From Acidovorax soli (GTDB lineage Bacteria; Pseudomonadota; Gammaproteobacteria; Burkholderiales; Burkholderiaceae_C): a stretch of DNA of 64,000 nt. The stretch lies in contig NZ_JACHLK010000012.1 in the NCBI RefSeq assembly GCF_014207955.1, forward strand, positions 1 through 64,000, given 5' to 3'. Shown here piece by piece: positions 50,583 through 59,455 of this stretch. Each line of letters opens with the position of its first letter. The first letter of the stretch is position 1. The notes under the pieces are model-generated. The model searched no databases. It worked only from the letters and a program-made list of their open reading frames with translations, and was not told where the DNA came from. The translations under genes and the position numbers were made by a program.

Positions 50583-51521
50583 ATGACTGCCAAGACCACG
50601 CCTGTCTCCCCGCGCCAGACCAAGCCGGAGCTGGAGCACGACTACGTGCGCTCGCCCGAGCTGGGCTATGAGCCGCCGGAGACAGCGGGCTTCATCCGCT
50701 GCCTGTCGCATGGCTTTCCCACGCCGCTGGCGCGCTGGCACTACCACGACGAGTACGAACTGCACCTGATCACCGCCACCTCCGGCAAGGTCTTCGTGGG
50801 CGACTGGATCGGCCAGTTCCAGCCGGGCCACCTGGTGCTGACCGGGCCACGCCTGCCGCACAACTGGATCAGCATGGACCTGCCCGAGGGCGGCGTGCCG
50901 CTGCGCGACCTGGTGATCCAGTTCTCGCATGCCCCCCTGGTGGCCAGCAGCGAGCACATTCCCGAGCTGCGCGAGGTGCTGCCGCTGCTGGAGCGGGCGC
51001 GCCACGGCATTGAGTTCTTTGGCATGCACGCGCCGGCGGCAGAGCACTGGCACCGCATCAAATCGCGCCAGGGGCTGGCCCGCTTCGGCGCCTTCTGCGA
51101 GTTCCTGAGCGAGCTGGCCCAGTGCACGGACTTTCGTTTGCTGTCGAGCACGCAGCTGCAAAGCGAGGACAACGACACCCAGCTCGACCAGATCAACGCC
51201 ATCGTGAGCCGCATCACCGACCACCTGGCGGAGCCCCTGTCGGCCGCCGATCTGGCGCAGGAACTGGGCATGACCGAGAGCCGCTTCTCGCGCTTCTTCC
51301 GCCGGGCCACGGGAAATACCTTCACCGACTTCGTGAACCTGGTGCGCGTGAACCGTGCCTGCCAGCTGCTCATGGAGTCCGAGCGCTACATCACCCACAT
51401 CGCCTACGACGTGGGCTTCAACAACATGGCCAACTTCAACCGCCGCTTCCTGGACATCAAGGGCATGACCCCCAGCGAATACCGCAAGCAGGGGGCCGGC
51501 CGCTTCGGAGGCAAGGCGTGA
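50583..51521 (+). CDS. mtlR: AraC-family regulator of the polyol operon
   Basis: A 312-residue AraC regulator. A cupin sensor (RWHYHDEYELHLITATSGKVFVGDWIGQFQPGHLVLTGPRLPHNWIS) precedes the DNA-binding domain (LSAADLAQELGMTESRFSRFFRRATGNTFTDFVNLVRVNRACQLL and ITHIAYDVGFNNMANFNRRFLDIKGMTPSEYRK). By analogy with MtlR of Pseudomonas fluorescens it would activate the operon in presence of mannitol, sorbitol or arabitol. Unusually it lies inside the operon, between the dehydrogenase and kinase genes. Confidence 0.87.
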   Translation: MTAKTTPVSPRQTKPELEHDYVRSPELGYEPPETAGFIRCLSHGFPTPLARWHYHDEYELHLITATSGKVFVGDWIGQFQPGHLVLTGPRLPHNWISMDLPEGGVPLRDLVIQFSHAPLVASSEHIPELREVLPLLERARHGIEFFGMHAPAAEHWHRIKSRQGLARFGAFCEFLSELAQCTDFRLLSSTQLQSEDNDTQLDQINAIVSRITDHLAEPLSAADLAQELGMTESRFSRFFRRATGNTFTDFVNLVRVNRACQLLMESERYITHIAYDVGFNNMANFNRRFLDIKGMTPSEYRKQGAGRFGGKA

Positions 51522-51565
51522 CGGGATTTTGCGATGGGACGCAACCTATGAAACTGGCACGGCCT

Positions 51566-51650
51566 GTGCCAGCGCCCCCGCGCAAGGGCCGCCCCGCCGC
51601 GCTGGGGGCGTCCCCCCTCTGGGGGGAAGGCGCGAAGCGACTCAGGGGGG
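51566..51650 (+). repeat. Dispersed G/C-rich repeat, copy C, upstream of xylulokinase
   Basis: It runs GTGCCAGCGCCCCCGCGCAA onward to GCGACTCAGGGGGG, ending three bases before the xylB ATG. It shares its 28-base core and the AAGGCGCGAAGCG-N-CTCAG end with copy A, but is in the opposite orientation relative to the flanking gene. The terminal CAGGGGGG functions as the only ribosome-site-like sequence before the start codon. Confidence 0.72.
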
Positions 51651-51653
51651 ATC

Positions 51654-53123
51654 ATGTTTCTTGGGATTGATCTGGGCACCTCGGGTGTCAAGTTGCTGTT
51701 GCTTGGGGAGGACCAGCAGGTGCACGCCGTGGCCGATGCACCCGTTGCCCTGCAGCGCCCCCAGCCCGGCTGGAGCGAACAGCATCCGGCCCACTGGCTG
51801 GCGGCCACCGAAGCCGCCGTGGCACAGTTGCGCGCGCAGGCACCCCAGGCTTGGGCCCAGGTGCGCGGTGTGGGCCTGTCGGGCCACATGCACGGCGCCG
51901 TGGTGCTGGGCGCGCAGGGCGAGGTGCTGCGCCCGGCCATCCTCTGGAACGATGGGCGTGCTGCGGCCGAGTGCGCCGCGCTGGAGCAGGCCGTGCCTAC
52001 TTCGCGCGAAATCACCGGCAACCTGGCCATGCCCGGTTTCACGGCGCCCAAGCTGCTGTGGCTGCGCACGCACGAACCCGAGGTCTTCGCGCGCACACGC
52101 AGCGTGCTGCTGCCCAAGGACTGGCTGCGCCTGCAGCTCACGGGCGACGCGGTGAGCGACATGTCCGATGCATCGGGCACCCTGTGGCTGGACGTGGCGC
52201 GCCGCGACTGGAGCGATACCCTGCTGGCCGCCTGCGGCCTGACCCGCGCCCACATGCCGCGCCTGGCCGAGGGCAGCGATGCCACCAGCGCGCTGCGCGC
52301 CGACGTGGCCGCCCGCTGGGGCCTGCCGGCCGGCGTGGTGGTGGCCGGTGGCGGCGGCGACAACGCCGCCAGCGCCGTGGGCGTGGGCGCGCGCCAGGCA
52401 GGGCAGGGCTTTGTCTCGCTGGGCACCTCAGGCGTGGTGTTCCGCGTGTCCGAGCGCTTCGCGCCGGCCACCGAAAGCGCGGTGCATGCGTTTGCCCATG
52501 CGCTGCCCGGGCGCTGGCACCAGATGGCCGTCATGCTCAGCGCGGCCAGTGCCTTTGGCTGGCTGGCGTGCATCACCGGCCAGAGCGAGGCGCGGCTGTC
52601 TGCGGCGGTGCAGAGCATGGACCTGGCGCGCCACGCGCAGGCCCCGGTCTTTCTGCCCTACCTGAGCGGCGAGCGCACGCCCCACAACAATGCAGCGGCC
52701 ACGGGCGTCTTCATGGGCCTGCGCACCGAGCACGATGCCACCGACATGGCCTGTGCCGTGATGGAGGGCGTGGGCTTTGGCCTCATGGACGGGCTGCAGG
52801 CCATGCAGGCGGCGGCTGCCGAAGGCGGGGGCTCAGCCGCGCCGCTGGCCCTGGTGGGCGGTGGTGCGCGCAGCGATGCCTGGGCCCAGATGCTGGCCAG
52901 TGGACTGGACTGCGTGCTCGAGCGGCCCGAAGGTGCCCATGCCGCCGCAGCCCTGGGCGCCGCGCGCCTGGCTGCCATGGCCTGCGGTGGCGATGAGGCG
53001 CTGTGGTGCCAAAGCCTGTCGGCCCAGGCGCGCTTTCTTCCCGAGCCTGCCCAGCAGGCCCTGCTGCACGAGCGCCATGCGCGCTTCAAGGCGCTGTACC
53101 CTGCGCTGCTGTCCCATTTCTGA
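51654..53123 (+). CDS. xylB: Xylulokinase
   Basis: A 489-residue FGGY-family kinase phosphorylating D-xylulose to xylulose 5-phosphate (equivalent to mtlY). Landmarks are FLGIDLGTSGVKLLLLGEDQQ, GVGLSGHMHGAVVLGAQGEVLRPAILWND, SDASGTLWLDVARRDWS, and ATP-site motifs FVSLGTSGVVFRVS, FLPYLSGERTPHNN and ALVGGGARSDAWAQMLASGLD. It continues arabitol breakdown after mtlD. The ATG is preceded by a repeat-derived G run rather than a normal Shine-Dalgarno. Confidence 0.93.
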   Translation: MFLGIDLGTSGVKLLLLGEDQQVHAVADAPVALQRPQPGWSEQHPAHWLAATEAAVAQLRAQAPQAWAQVRGVGLSGHMHGAVVLGAQGEVLRPAILWNDGRAAAECAALEQAVPTSREITGNLAMPGFTAPKLLWLRTHEPEVFARTRSVLLPKDWLRLQLTGDAVSDMSDASGTLWLDVARRDWSDTLLAACGLTRAHMPRLAEGSDATSALRADVAARWGLPAGVVVAGGGGDNAASAVGVGARQAGQGFVSLGTSGVVFRVSERFAPATESAVHAFAHALPGRWHQMAVMLSAASAFGWLACITGQSEARLSAAVQSMDLARHAQAPVFLPYLSGERTPHNNAAATGVFMGLRTEHDATDMACAVMEGVGFGLMDGLQAMQAAAAEGGGSAAPLALVGGGARSDAWAQMLASGLDCVLERPEGAHAAAALGAARLAAMACGGDEALWCQSLSAQARFLPEPAQQALLHERHARFKALYPALLSHF

Positions 53124-53144
53124 ACCCTTCCTCGTCTTTCGCCC

Positions 53145-54167
53145 ATGTCCACACATTCTCCCGTGCAGGTCGCCATTGCCGGCGAAGCGCTGATCGACCT
53201 CATCCGCCGTGCCGATGGCCACTACGAGCCCTGCCTGGGCGGTGCGCTCTACAACCTGGGCCGGGCGCTGGCGCGCCAGGGCGTGGGCGCGCAGTACCTC
53301 AACCCCTTGTCGCGCGACCGCTTTGGCCGTGAGCTCGCGGCGCAGCTGGCGGCCGATGGGGTGCAACTGGCCCAGCCCACGCCCGTGGGCGAGGTCACCT
53401 CGCTGGCCGTGGTCAACCTCACCGAACACGGCCACCCCGACTACGCCTTCTACCGCGAAGGCGTGGCCGACCGCGCCGTGACGGCCGAAGGCCTGAACGC
53501 GGCCTGCGCGCATGCCTCCGGCCTCCAACTGGTCTGCACTGGCGCCCTGGCCCTGGACGCACGCGATGCCGCCATCTACTTGCCCTGGCTGCAGGCCCAG
53601 CGCGCCGCCGGCCGCTGCGTGGTGGTGGATGCGAACCTGCGCCCCTCGGTGATGCCCGACCTGCCGGCCTACCGCGCCCAGGTGCATGCGGCCCTGGCCG
53701 AGGCCCACATCATCAAGGCCAGCGACGAAGACCTGGACCACCTGCAGGTGCCCGGTGCCGACCCGCTGGCGCGCTCGCGCCACCTGCTGGCCGCCAACCC
53801 CCGTGCCCGGCTCATGGCATTGACGCTGGGCGGCGAGGGCGCCTGGTTGCTGCAGCAAGGAGCAGCCGGCAGCCAATGGTTCGCCCAGGAGGCGCAACCC
53901 CTGGCCGTGGTGGACACCGTGGGCGCGGGCGACAGCTTTCTCGCGGGGCTGCTGGCCTACCTGCTGCGCGCGCAGGCGCAGCAGGCCAGCCTGGCACCCA
54001 CGGGCATGGCGGACTTCATCGCGGCCCTGCCCGCCGCCGCCTACCAGCAGGCCCTGCGCCATGCCCTGGCCAGCGCCAGCCTGTGCGTGCAGGAGCGCGG
54101 CTGCGTACCGCCCAACTGGCAGGCGGCACAGGACTGGGCCACCGCGCATCCGGCGCGGCAGGGCTGA
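53145..54167 (+). CDS. mtlZ: Fructokinase-type PfkB-family carbohydrate kinase
   Basis: A 340-residue ribokinase-family kinase: N-terminal VAIAGEALIDLIRRADGHYEPCLGGALYNLGRALARQG, a substrate lid segment, and the phosphate-binding/catalytic VVDTVGAGDSFLAGLLAYLL with the essential Asp. In the operon it would phosphorylate fructose made from mannitol or sorbitol. It begins 21 bases after the xylulokinase stop and is the last gene of the polyol operon. Confidence 0.9.
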   Translation: MSTHSPVQVAIAGEALIDLIRRADGHYEPCLGGALYNLGRALARQGVGAQYLNPLSRDRFGRELAAQLAADGVQLAQPTPVGEVTSLAVVNLTEHGHPDYAFYREGVADRAVTAEGLNAACAHASGLQLVCTGALALDARDAAIYLPWLQAQRAAGRCVVVDANLRPSVMPDLPAYRAQVHAALAEAHIIKASDEDLDHLQVPGADPLARSRHLLAANPRARLMALTLGGEGAWLLQQGAAGSQWFAQEAQPLAVVDTVGAGDSFLAGLLAYLLRAQAQQASLAPTGMADFIAALPAAAYQQALRHALASASLCVQERGCVPPNWQAAQDWATAHPARQG

Positions 54168-54248
54168 GCCGTCAGTGCTCGGTACGTAGCCGATTCCCAC
54201 CGCGGTGAGCGGTGACGGCGTGGTGCAGGTCGGGGAGGGGCATGGGCT

Positions 54249-54857
54249 TTACCGCCGTGCGGTGCGCAGCATGATGGTGTAGTGCGCGCCGGTCACCGGT
54301 TCGAGGTGCGAGGCGAGGGCGCTGAACCCCATGCGCGCATAGAAACGTTCGTTGCGCGGCGAAAACGTCTCCAGGTAACAGGCCACCCCGGCCTCATCGG
54401 CCGAGGCCAGCGCCGGGGCCAGCAGGCGGGCGCCCAGGCCCTGGCCCTGCGCTGCCGGGTCGATGCCCAGGATGGACAGGTACCAGGCGCCCTGCAGCTC
54501 GGCGCCGCTGGCGCGCGGGCCCATGAAGGCGATGATGCGGTGGTAGCTGTCCATGCCTTGGGGGCCCAGCACGTTCTGCAAGCAGGCCACCTTGGCCTGT
54601 GCATCGGCCTCTTCGACATCGGCCGGGCGTGGCAGGCTCCAGATGGCCATGCCCAGGCGCGGGTCCTTGGGCACATGGCACAGGCCGCCGCGCTGCGCCT
54701 CGCGCACGGCGCAGTCCAGGTAGTACTGCAGCACCGTGCGGCGCGCAGCCGCATCGTGTGCGAAGTCGATGGTGACGGCCTGGTAGAACGGGTCGTCGAT
54801 CAGCGATGCCGCCAGGGCAGGCGTGGAAGGGTGCAGCGAGGAGGTGGGCAACAGCAT
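54249..54857 (-). CDS. GNAT family N-acetyltransferase
   Basis: A 202-residue acetyltransferase. The acetyl-CoA loop is GIDPAAQGQGLGARLLAPALASADEAG, followed by CYLETFSPRNERFYARMGFSALAS, typical of the DUF-like 'ETFSP-N' GNAT branch. The substrate is unknown. It begins 37 bases after the ABC receptor gene on the same strand and may be co-transcribed with it. It converges with mtlZ. Confidence 0.8.
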   Translation of the reverse strand: MLLPTSSLHPSTPALAASLIDDPFYQAVTIDFAHDAAARRTVLQYYLDCAVREAQRGGLCHVPKDPRLGMAIWSLPRPADVEEADAQAKVACLQNVLGPQGMDSYHRIIAFMGPRASGAELQGAWYLSILGIDPAAQGQGLGARLLAPALASADEAGVACYLETFSPRNERFYARMGFSALASHLEPVTGAHYTIMLRTARR

Positions 54858-54894
54858 GGCCGCGGACCTTACCAGACCCGCGCCCCGCCTGGCG

Positions 54895-55917
54895 TCACGA
54901 GCCCGGCTGCGCGTAGGCCTCTTCGAAGAAATAGTCCTTCCATGAGGCCGCCTTGTTCTTGAGCACGCCGAGCTTTTCCAGCTCGTTTGCATAGACGAAG
55001 CTGCGGTGCGGCGACACGGTGAAGTCGTTTTCCGGGTCTTCCACGATCTTGCGCACCAGCTCGGGCGCGAGCTTGGACTTCTGCACGCGGATGAAGATCT
55101 CGGCGGCCTTGGCCTTGTCGGCCTTGATGATCTGCGCGGCCTCCACCAGCGCGTTGTAGAACGCCTTGTAGGTCTTGGGGTTCTCGTCGTGGAATTTCTG
55201 CGTGGTGTAGAGCACGTTGAAGGTGGCCGGGCCACCCAGGATGTCGTAGGAGCTGATGAGCTTGCGGATGTTGGGGTTGGAGGCGAGCGCCTGGTAGTAG
55301 AACGGCGCGCTCGAGAAATGCGTGTTGATCTCCGAGCCGCCCGCGATCAGCGCGGCCGTGGCCTCAGGGTGGGGCAGGCTCACCGAGATCTTGTCGAAGC
55401 GCTTGAAGTCGTCCTTGCCGAAGACGCGTGCCGTCTCGATCTGCAAGGTGCGCGACTGGAAGCCCACGCCCGCGGCGGGCACGGCGATGCGGTCCTTCTC
55501 GCCCAGGTCCTTCAGGGTCTTGACGCTGGGGCTGTTGGTCAGCAGGTAGTTGGGCAGCGAGCCCAGCGCCGCCACGGCCTTGACGTTCTGCTTGCCGCGC
55601 GTGCGGTCCCACAGCGTGAGCATGGGCGGCACGCCGGCCGACACCACGTCCAGCGAACCGGCCAGCAGGGCCTCGTTCATCGCCGTGGCGCCCGAGATGG
55701 CGGCCCACTCCACCTGCACATCCAGGCCCTGTTGCTTGCCGTGCTTTTCGATGAGCTGCTGGTCGCGCACCACGTCCAGGATCAGGTAGCCGATGCCGAA
55801 CTGCTGGGCAATGCGGATCTTGCCCTCGGCCTGCGCCATCAGCGGCACCAGGCCCAGCAGCGTTGCAGCCGCCAGGCTGCGCCAGCGCTGTCCCTTTTGA
55901 CCATCCCGTCCTGCCAT
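54895..55917 (-). CDS. ABC transporter substrate-binding protein, nitrate/sulfonate/taurine type
   Basis: A 340-residue periplasmic binding protein with a signal peptide (WRSLAAATLLGLVPLMAQAEG). The SsuA/TauA/NrtA-like fold is seen in IRIAQQFGIGYLILDVVRDQQLIEKHG, AISGATAMNEALLAGSLDVVSAGVPPMLTLWDRTRG and IAVPAAGVGFQSRTLQIET. No permease or ATPase gene is next to it. It lies downstream of the LLM monooxygenase operon, a common partner of sulfonate receptors, so an organosulfur ligand is possible but unproven. Confidence 0.85.
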   Translation of the reverse strand: MAGRDGQKGQRWRSLAAATLLGLVPLMAQAEGKIRIAQQFGIGYLILDVVRDQQLIEKHGKQQGLDVQVEWAAISGATAMNEALLAGSLDVVSAGVPPMLTLWDRTRGKQNVKAVAALGSLPNYLLTNSPSVKTLKDLGEKDRIAVPAAGVGFQSRTLQIETARVFGKDDFKRFDKISVSLPHPEATAALIAGGSEINTHFSSAPFYYQALASNPNIRKLISSYDILGGPATFNVLYTTQKFHDENPKTYKAFYNALVEAAQIIKADKAKAAEIFIRVQKSKLAPELVRKIVEDPENDFTVSPHRSFVYANELEKLGVLKNKAASWKDYFFEEAYAQPGS

Positions 55918-56047
55918 TCCTTTTTTCCCTTGCGTTCGTTGATCGTCACCGCAACCACCGGTGGTGGCGCAGTGCAGGGGACGAACTCTAGGGGGAAGGC
56001 CCGTGCGGGGGAACGAATCAATCGTGGGTTCCTAAGAACCAACTCAT

Positions 56048-56431
56048 CTATGGGCGTGGCTGCGGGTGGTAGTGCAGGTGCAGCGCCCGCCAGCCCTGGG
56101 TTGAGCGCTGCCAGAGTTCGGTGAAAAGCACGGTGGGAAGTTCACCGCGCGGCGTGGCGATGCGGCCCAGGCCGCGCGCCGACACGATGCCGTCGCTGAC
56201 CGCATGCAGCTCCAGTTGCGCGTCCAGTGTGCGGCTGCCCGCCGGGAACCAGCGGCCCGCACGGACGGCGCTGGCAATGCTGGCCAGGCGCTCAGCGCCG
56301 GCCTCAATGCCGGCTTCACTCACGACGAAGAAGGAGGCGTCTTCCAGTTCGGCCAGCCGCCTCGTGTCGCCGGCCACATAGGCTTCATACCATTGCGTGC
56401 GCGTTGCGCGCAGTTCTTCCAGATGCAGCAC
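56048..56431 (-). CDS. NTF2-like (SnoaL/DUF4440) protein
   Basis: A 127-residue cytosolic protein with the NTF2-like pattern: LEELRATRTQWYEAYVAGDTRRLAELEDASFFVVSEAG, ARGLGRIATPRGELPTVLFTELWQRSTQGWRALHLHYHP. A GTG start at 56431 sits behind GAGAGGAC, the best ribosome site in frame. It follows the LLM monooxygenase gene by 66 bases and may assist that pathway. Enzyme activity unknown. Confidence 0.72.
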   Translation of the reverse strand: MLHLEELRATRTQWYEAYVAGDTRRLAELEDASFFVVSEAGIEAGAERLASIASAVRAGRWFPAGSRTLDAQLELHAVSDGIVSARGLGRIATPRGELPTVLFTELWQRSTQGWRALHLHYHPQPRP

Positions 56432-56497
56432 CGCTGTCCTCTCCCTTGGCCATTGTCCGGACGATGGTAGCGGTGAACATGGCACGCACCGCGCGCG

Positions 56498-57859
56498 TTA
56501 CGTGGTGTTGCCGCTGGCGCCTTGCCGTGCGGCGGGGTGCACCGGCCGGGCCAGGCCCAGGTGCTCGCGCAGCGTGCGGCCCTGGTACGCGGTGCGGAAC
56601 AGGCCGCGGCGCTGCAGTTCGGGGATCACCAGGTCGGCAAAGTCCGCAAGGCCATGCGGCAGGGTGGGCGCCAGCACGTTGAAGCCATCGGCGGCGCCGG
56701 TGGTGAACCAGTGCTCCAGCTCGTCGGCAATGGATTCGGGCGTGCCCACGAGGGTCCAGTGCCCGCGTGCGCCGGCGACCTTTTCATAGAGCTGGCGGAT
56801 GGACAGGTTCTCGCGCCGGGCCATGCCTTCGAACAGCTCCTGGCGGCTTTTCCAGCCCTCGGTCACGGGAAGGTCCTGCGGAAACGGCCCGTCGATGTCG
56901 TAGCCCGACAGGTCCACGTTACCCAGGAAGGTGGAGAGCAGGCCCACGCCCAGCACCGGGTCGATCAGGCCCTGAAGCTGGTCGAACTTGTCCTGCGCCT
57001 CCTGCCGCGTGCGCCCCACGAAAGGCGAAATGCCGGGCAGGATCTTGAGCTGGTCGGGCGTGCGGCCGTGCGCGGGCAGCCGGGCCTTGAGGCCGCTGTA
57101 GAAGGCCCGCGCTTCGGCGGCACTCTGCTGCGCGGTGAACACCACCTCGGCCGTGGCGGCGGCCAGGTCCTGGCCATCGCCCGAAGATCCCGCCTGCACC
57201 AGCACCGGGTAGCCCTGCGGCGCGCGCGGCGTCTGCAGGCCTCCGTGCACCTGGTAGTGCTCGCCGGTGTGGGCCACGCGGTGCAGTCGGTCGGGGTCGA
57301 AGAAGCGGTTGGCAGCCTTGTCGTGGATGAAGGCCTCGTCCTCCCAGGTATCCCACAGGCCCTTGACGATCTTCACGTACTCGTGGGCGCGGGCATAGCG
57401 GTGGGCGTGCGCGAGCTGCTGTTCCAGCCCGAAAGCGCGTGCCTCGAAATCGCTGCCCGAGGTGACCAGGTTCCAGCCGCTGCGCCCGCCGCTCACCTGG
57501 TCCAGCGAGGCGTACTTGCGCGCCAGGTGGTAGGGCGGCAGGTAGGTCGACGACACCGTGGCCACCAGGCCGATGTGCGTGGTGGACTGCGACAGCGCCG
57601 CCAGGCTGATGAGTGGATCGAGCGGGTACCACAGGGCGTTCTTGGCCACCACCGCGTCCGGTGGGCCGGGCAGGCCCACGTTGTCGGCGAAGAAGATGGC
57701 ATCGAACTTGGCGGCTTCGGCGATGCGTGTCCATTCCTTGAGCGATTCGATGCGGCTGGCGGCACCGGGGTCCACATCGGGGTGGCGCCAGGCGGCCAGG
57801 TGGTGGCCGACGCCGAAGAAAAAGGCACCGAGGTGCATCTGGGGGCGGGGAGAGGTCAT
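56498..57859 (-). CDS. LLM class flavin-dependent monooxygenase (NtaA/SnaA/DszA type)
   Basis: A 453-residue bacterial-luciferase-like monooxygenase that uses reduced FMN and oxygen. Typical features are MHLGAFFFGVGHHLAAWRHPDVDPGAASRIESLKEWTRIAEAAKFDAIFFADNVGLPG, TTHIGLVATVSSTYLPPYHLARKYASLDQVSGGRSGWNLVTS and the C-terminal GFNVLAPTLPHGLADFADLVIPELQRRGLFR. The subfamily includes nitrilotriacetate and dibenzothiophene sulfone enzymes. Substrate unknown. Upstream lie two tiny genes on the same strand. Confidence 0.9.
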   Translation of the reverse strand: MTSPRPQMHLGAFFFGVGHHLAAWRHPDVDPGAASRIESLKEWTRIAEAAKFDAIFFADNVGLPGPPDAVVAKNALWYPLDPLISLAALSQSTTHIGLVATVSSTYLPPYHLARKYASLDQVSGGRSGWNLVTSGSDFEARAFGLEQQLAHAHRYARAHEYVKIVKGLWDTWEDEAFIHDKAANRFFDPDRLHRVAHTGEHYQVHGGLQTPRAPQGYPVLVQAGSSGDGQDLAAATAEVVFTAQQSAAEARAFYSGLKARLPAHGRTPDQLKILPGISPFVGRTRQEAQDKFDQLQGLIDPVLGVGLLSTFLGNVDLSGYDIDGPFPQDLPVTEGWKSRQELFEGMARRENLSIRQLYEKVAGARGHWTLVGTPESIADELEHWFTTGAADGFNVLAPTLPHGLADFADLVIPELQRRGLFRTAYQGRTLREHLGLARPVHPAARQGASGNTT

Positions 57860-57884
57860 GCGGATCGGAAGGCGGTGGGCGGTA

Positions 57885-58097
57885 TCACCAGGAGTGCGCC
57901 AGCAGCGGGGTCGGCAACGGCACGCAGGCCCCCTGCAAGGCCCTGCGACGCACCCGTTGGCGCACGTAGCCGCGGGGCGCCCGCCGCACCAGGGCGGCCG
58001 GCGAGAGGGGGGTAATGCCCCAGGCCCTGGCCGTGCGTGCGAGGATGCGTTCGGCAGAGACCTTGTGCAGGGCGGTGGTGGCGGGGGTCTCTATCAT
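57885..58097 (-). CDS. Small basic protein of unknown function
   Basis: A 70-residue Arg-rich protein (MIETPATTALHKVSAERILARTARAWGITPLS at the start). It begins inside the stop codon of the 51-residue membrane protein gene (ATGA overlap), a sign of coupled translation, and ends 25 bases before the LLM monooxygenase ATG. No family is recognised. Its reality rests on the coupling and the shared operon; a chance open frame in GC-rich DNA remains possible. Confidence 0.45.
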   Translation of the reverse strand: MIETPATTALHKVSAERILARTARAWGITPLSPAALVRRAPRGYVRQRVRRRALQGACVPLPTPLLAHSW

Positions 58098-58249
58098 GCG
58101 ACCCCGCCCGCTGTGGCGGCCAGGAAACCTGCAATCAGTGCAATGGCGCAGGCCACGACCAGGCCCACGGCGAGCTTGCGCAGCACGGTCCAGAAAGCGC
58201 CATCGGGTGGGGCCAGGTCGAGGTCTTCGGTGGTCACGGGCAACAGCAT
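58094..58249 (-). CDS. 51-residue single-span membrane protein
   Basis: Begins MLLPVTTEDLDLAPPDGAFW and ends in one hydrophobic helix (LAVGLVVACAIALIAGFLAA, residues 26-45). AAGGAG lies seven bases before the ATG at 58249. An in-frame ATG 24 bases upstream is less well placed. The TGA overlaps the next ATG. The charged, Pro-containing N-terminus is likely cytosolic. It appears to open the LLM monooxygenase operon; function unknown. Confidence 0.55.
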   Translation of the reverse strand: MLLPVTTEDLDLAPPDGAFWTVLRKLAVGLVVACAIALIAGFLAATAGGVA

Positions 58250-58512
58250 GTCGGGGCTCCTTGGGATGTTCATGGGGCGGATCGCTGGATGGATGCCGGT
58301 GGCCGTGGAATGCCGCCATTGTCCCGAAGCAGGGGCTGGCGGAGAACGACTTTCGCGTCAGTTGCATATCACCAAAACAACCGAGGGTTCCGCAGGCCCC
58401 GTGGCGCATCCATCCATGACCGCGCCAGGCCATTGTGGGCAGGCGCTGCGCGCATTCCAACGAAGGAATGCGAGTTAGCAGATGCGCTTTCCGTCCGGAC
58501 GGGCGCTGGCGC

Positions 58513-59319
58513 TCAGTGTGCGGCCGCAAGTGCCGGCAGGAACTCCACACCGGTGCGTTTGACCAGTTCCTGGTAGCTGATGGGCGGCCCGGCCCGCTCG
58601 TCCGGGCGGTTGGCCTGCCAGTGCGCCCAGGCGCGCTGGGTGGTGGCGTCGTACACCAGCTTGAACAGGTGCGTGGGCACATGGACCTGGTTGGCGCCGA
58701 TGGTCGGGCCGCCTGCGGCGAAGACCGGGCCGGTGATCACGTACACATCACCGCGGGCGCGCTGCGCATAGCGCCGCGTGTCCTGCTCGATGCGGGCCCA
58801 CGGGCCACCGTTCTGCCTGGGGTCTTGCGGCACCATGTTGGCCAGCGAGAAGCTTTGCGCCATGGCCGTGGGCGTGTCCATGTCCGCCGCCGGGGCCATG
58901 TGGCCGCGGCTGTAGCCCGAGCGCTTGTAGTCGTCGAGCTCGGCGCGCTCGCCGCGCGGCAGCCGTGCGTCGGCAAAGAACTTGTCGGAGCGCTTCTCGT
59001 TGGCCCCCTCCAGCACCTGGCGGTTCAGGCGCTGGGCCACGTAGACCGGGGTGCGCGTCTGGCCACTGTGCAGCACGGCAAAGGCTTCGTAGCACAGCTC
59101 GCGCTGCTGGGCGCGGCGCGGCACCGGCGGCGGCTTGCCGCCCACGAAGAACTGCGGGCAATGCACAAAGCCGGTGGGCGGTGTGCTGCGCAGGCCGGGC
59201 AGGCTGTCGAGAAAGGTGGAAGAGGGGTTGCGAGCGAAAGAGGGGGCGGCGCCCAGGGCCAATGCCATGGCCGCCGTGGCCACGCGCATGGCGCGCGGCC
59301 AGGAAGAATGCAGGTTCAA
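58513..59319 (-). CDS. Exported DNA/RNA non-specific endonuclease
   Basis: A 268-residue nuclease of the NUC1/Serratia type with a signal peptide (RVATAAMALALGAAPSFARN). The catalytic segment is SGYSRGHMAPAADM, where the His of the usual DRGH is present although Asp is Ser, and FSLANMVPQDPRQNGGPWARIE supplies the Asn magnesium ligand. It would cut extracellular or periplasmic nucleic acid, for nutrition or defence. No immunity gene is adjacent. Confidence 0.88.
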   Translation of the reverse strand: MNLHSSWPRAMRVATAAMALALGAAPSFARNPSSTFLDSLPGLRSTPPTGFVHCPQFFVGGKPPPVPRRAQQRELCYEAFAVLHSGQTRTPVYVAQRLNRQVLEGANEKRSDKFFADARLPRGERAELDDYKRSGYSRGHMAPAADMDTPTAMAQSFSLANMVPQDPRQNGGPWARIEQDTRRYAQRARGDVYVITGPVFAAGGPTIGANQVHVPTHLFKLVYDATTQRAWAHWQANRPDERAGPPISYQELVKRTGVEFLPALAAAH

Positions 59320-59455
59320 AACGCGGTGTCAAAAAGCGAAAAAAGGCGCTGATTGAACCACCGCTGCAGCCCTGTTTTGGCCTTACGGGCCACAATGCCG
59401 CAAGGTTTTTCTGCCGCTTGCAGCGTTTACGTTTGGAGGCAGGAAACCGGGCCCG

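Noticed and set aside
58451..58472. CGCATTCC / GGAATGCG hairpin as a terminator for the exported nuclease gene
   Set aside because: A good stem but no T tract on either strand, so it is only a possible structure.
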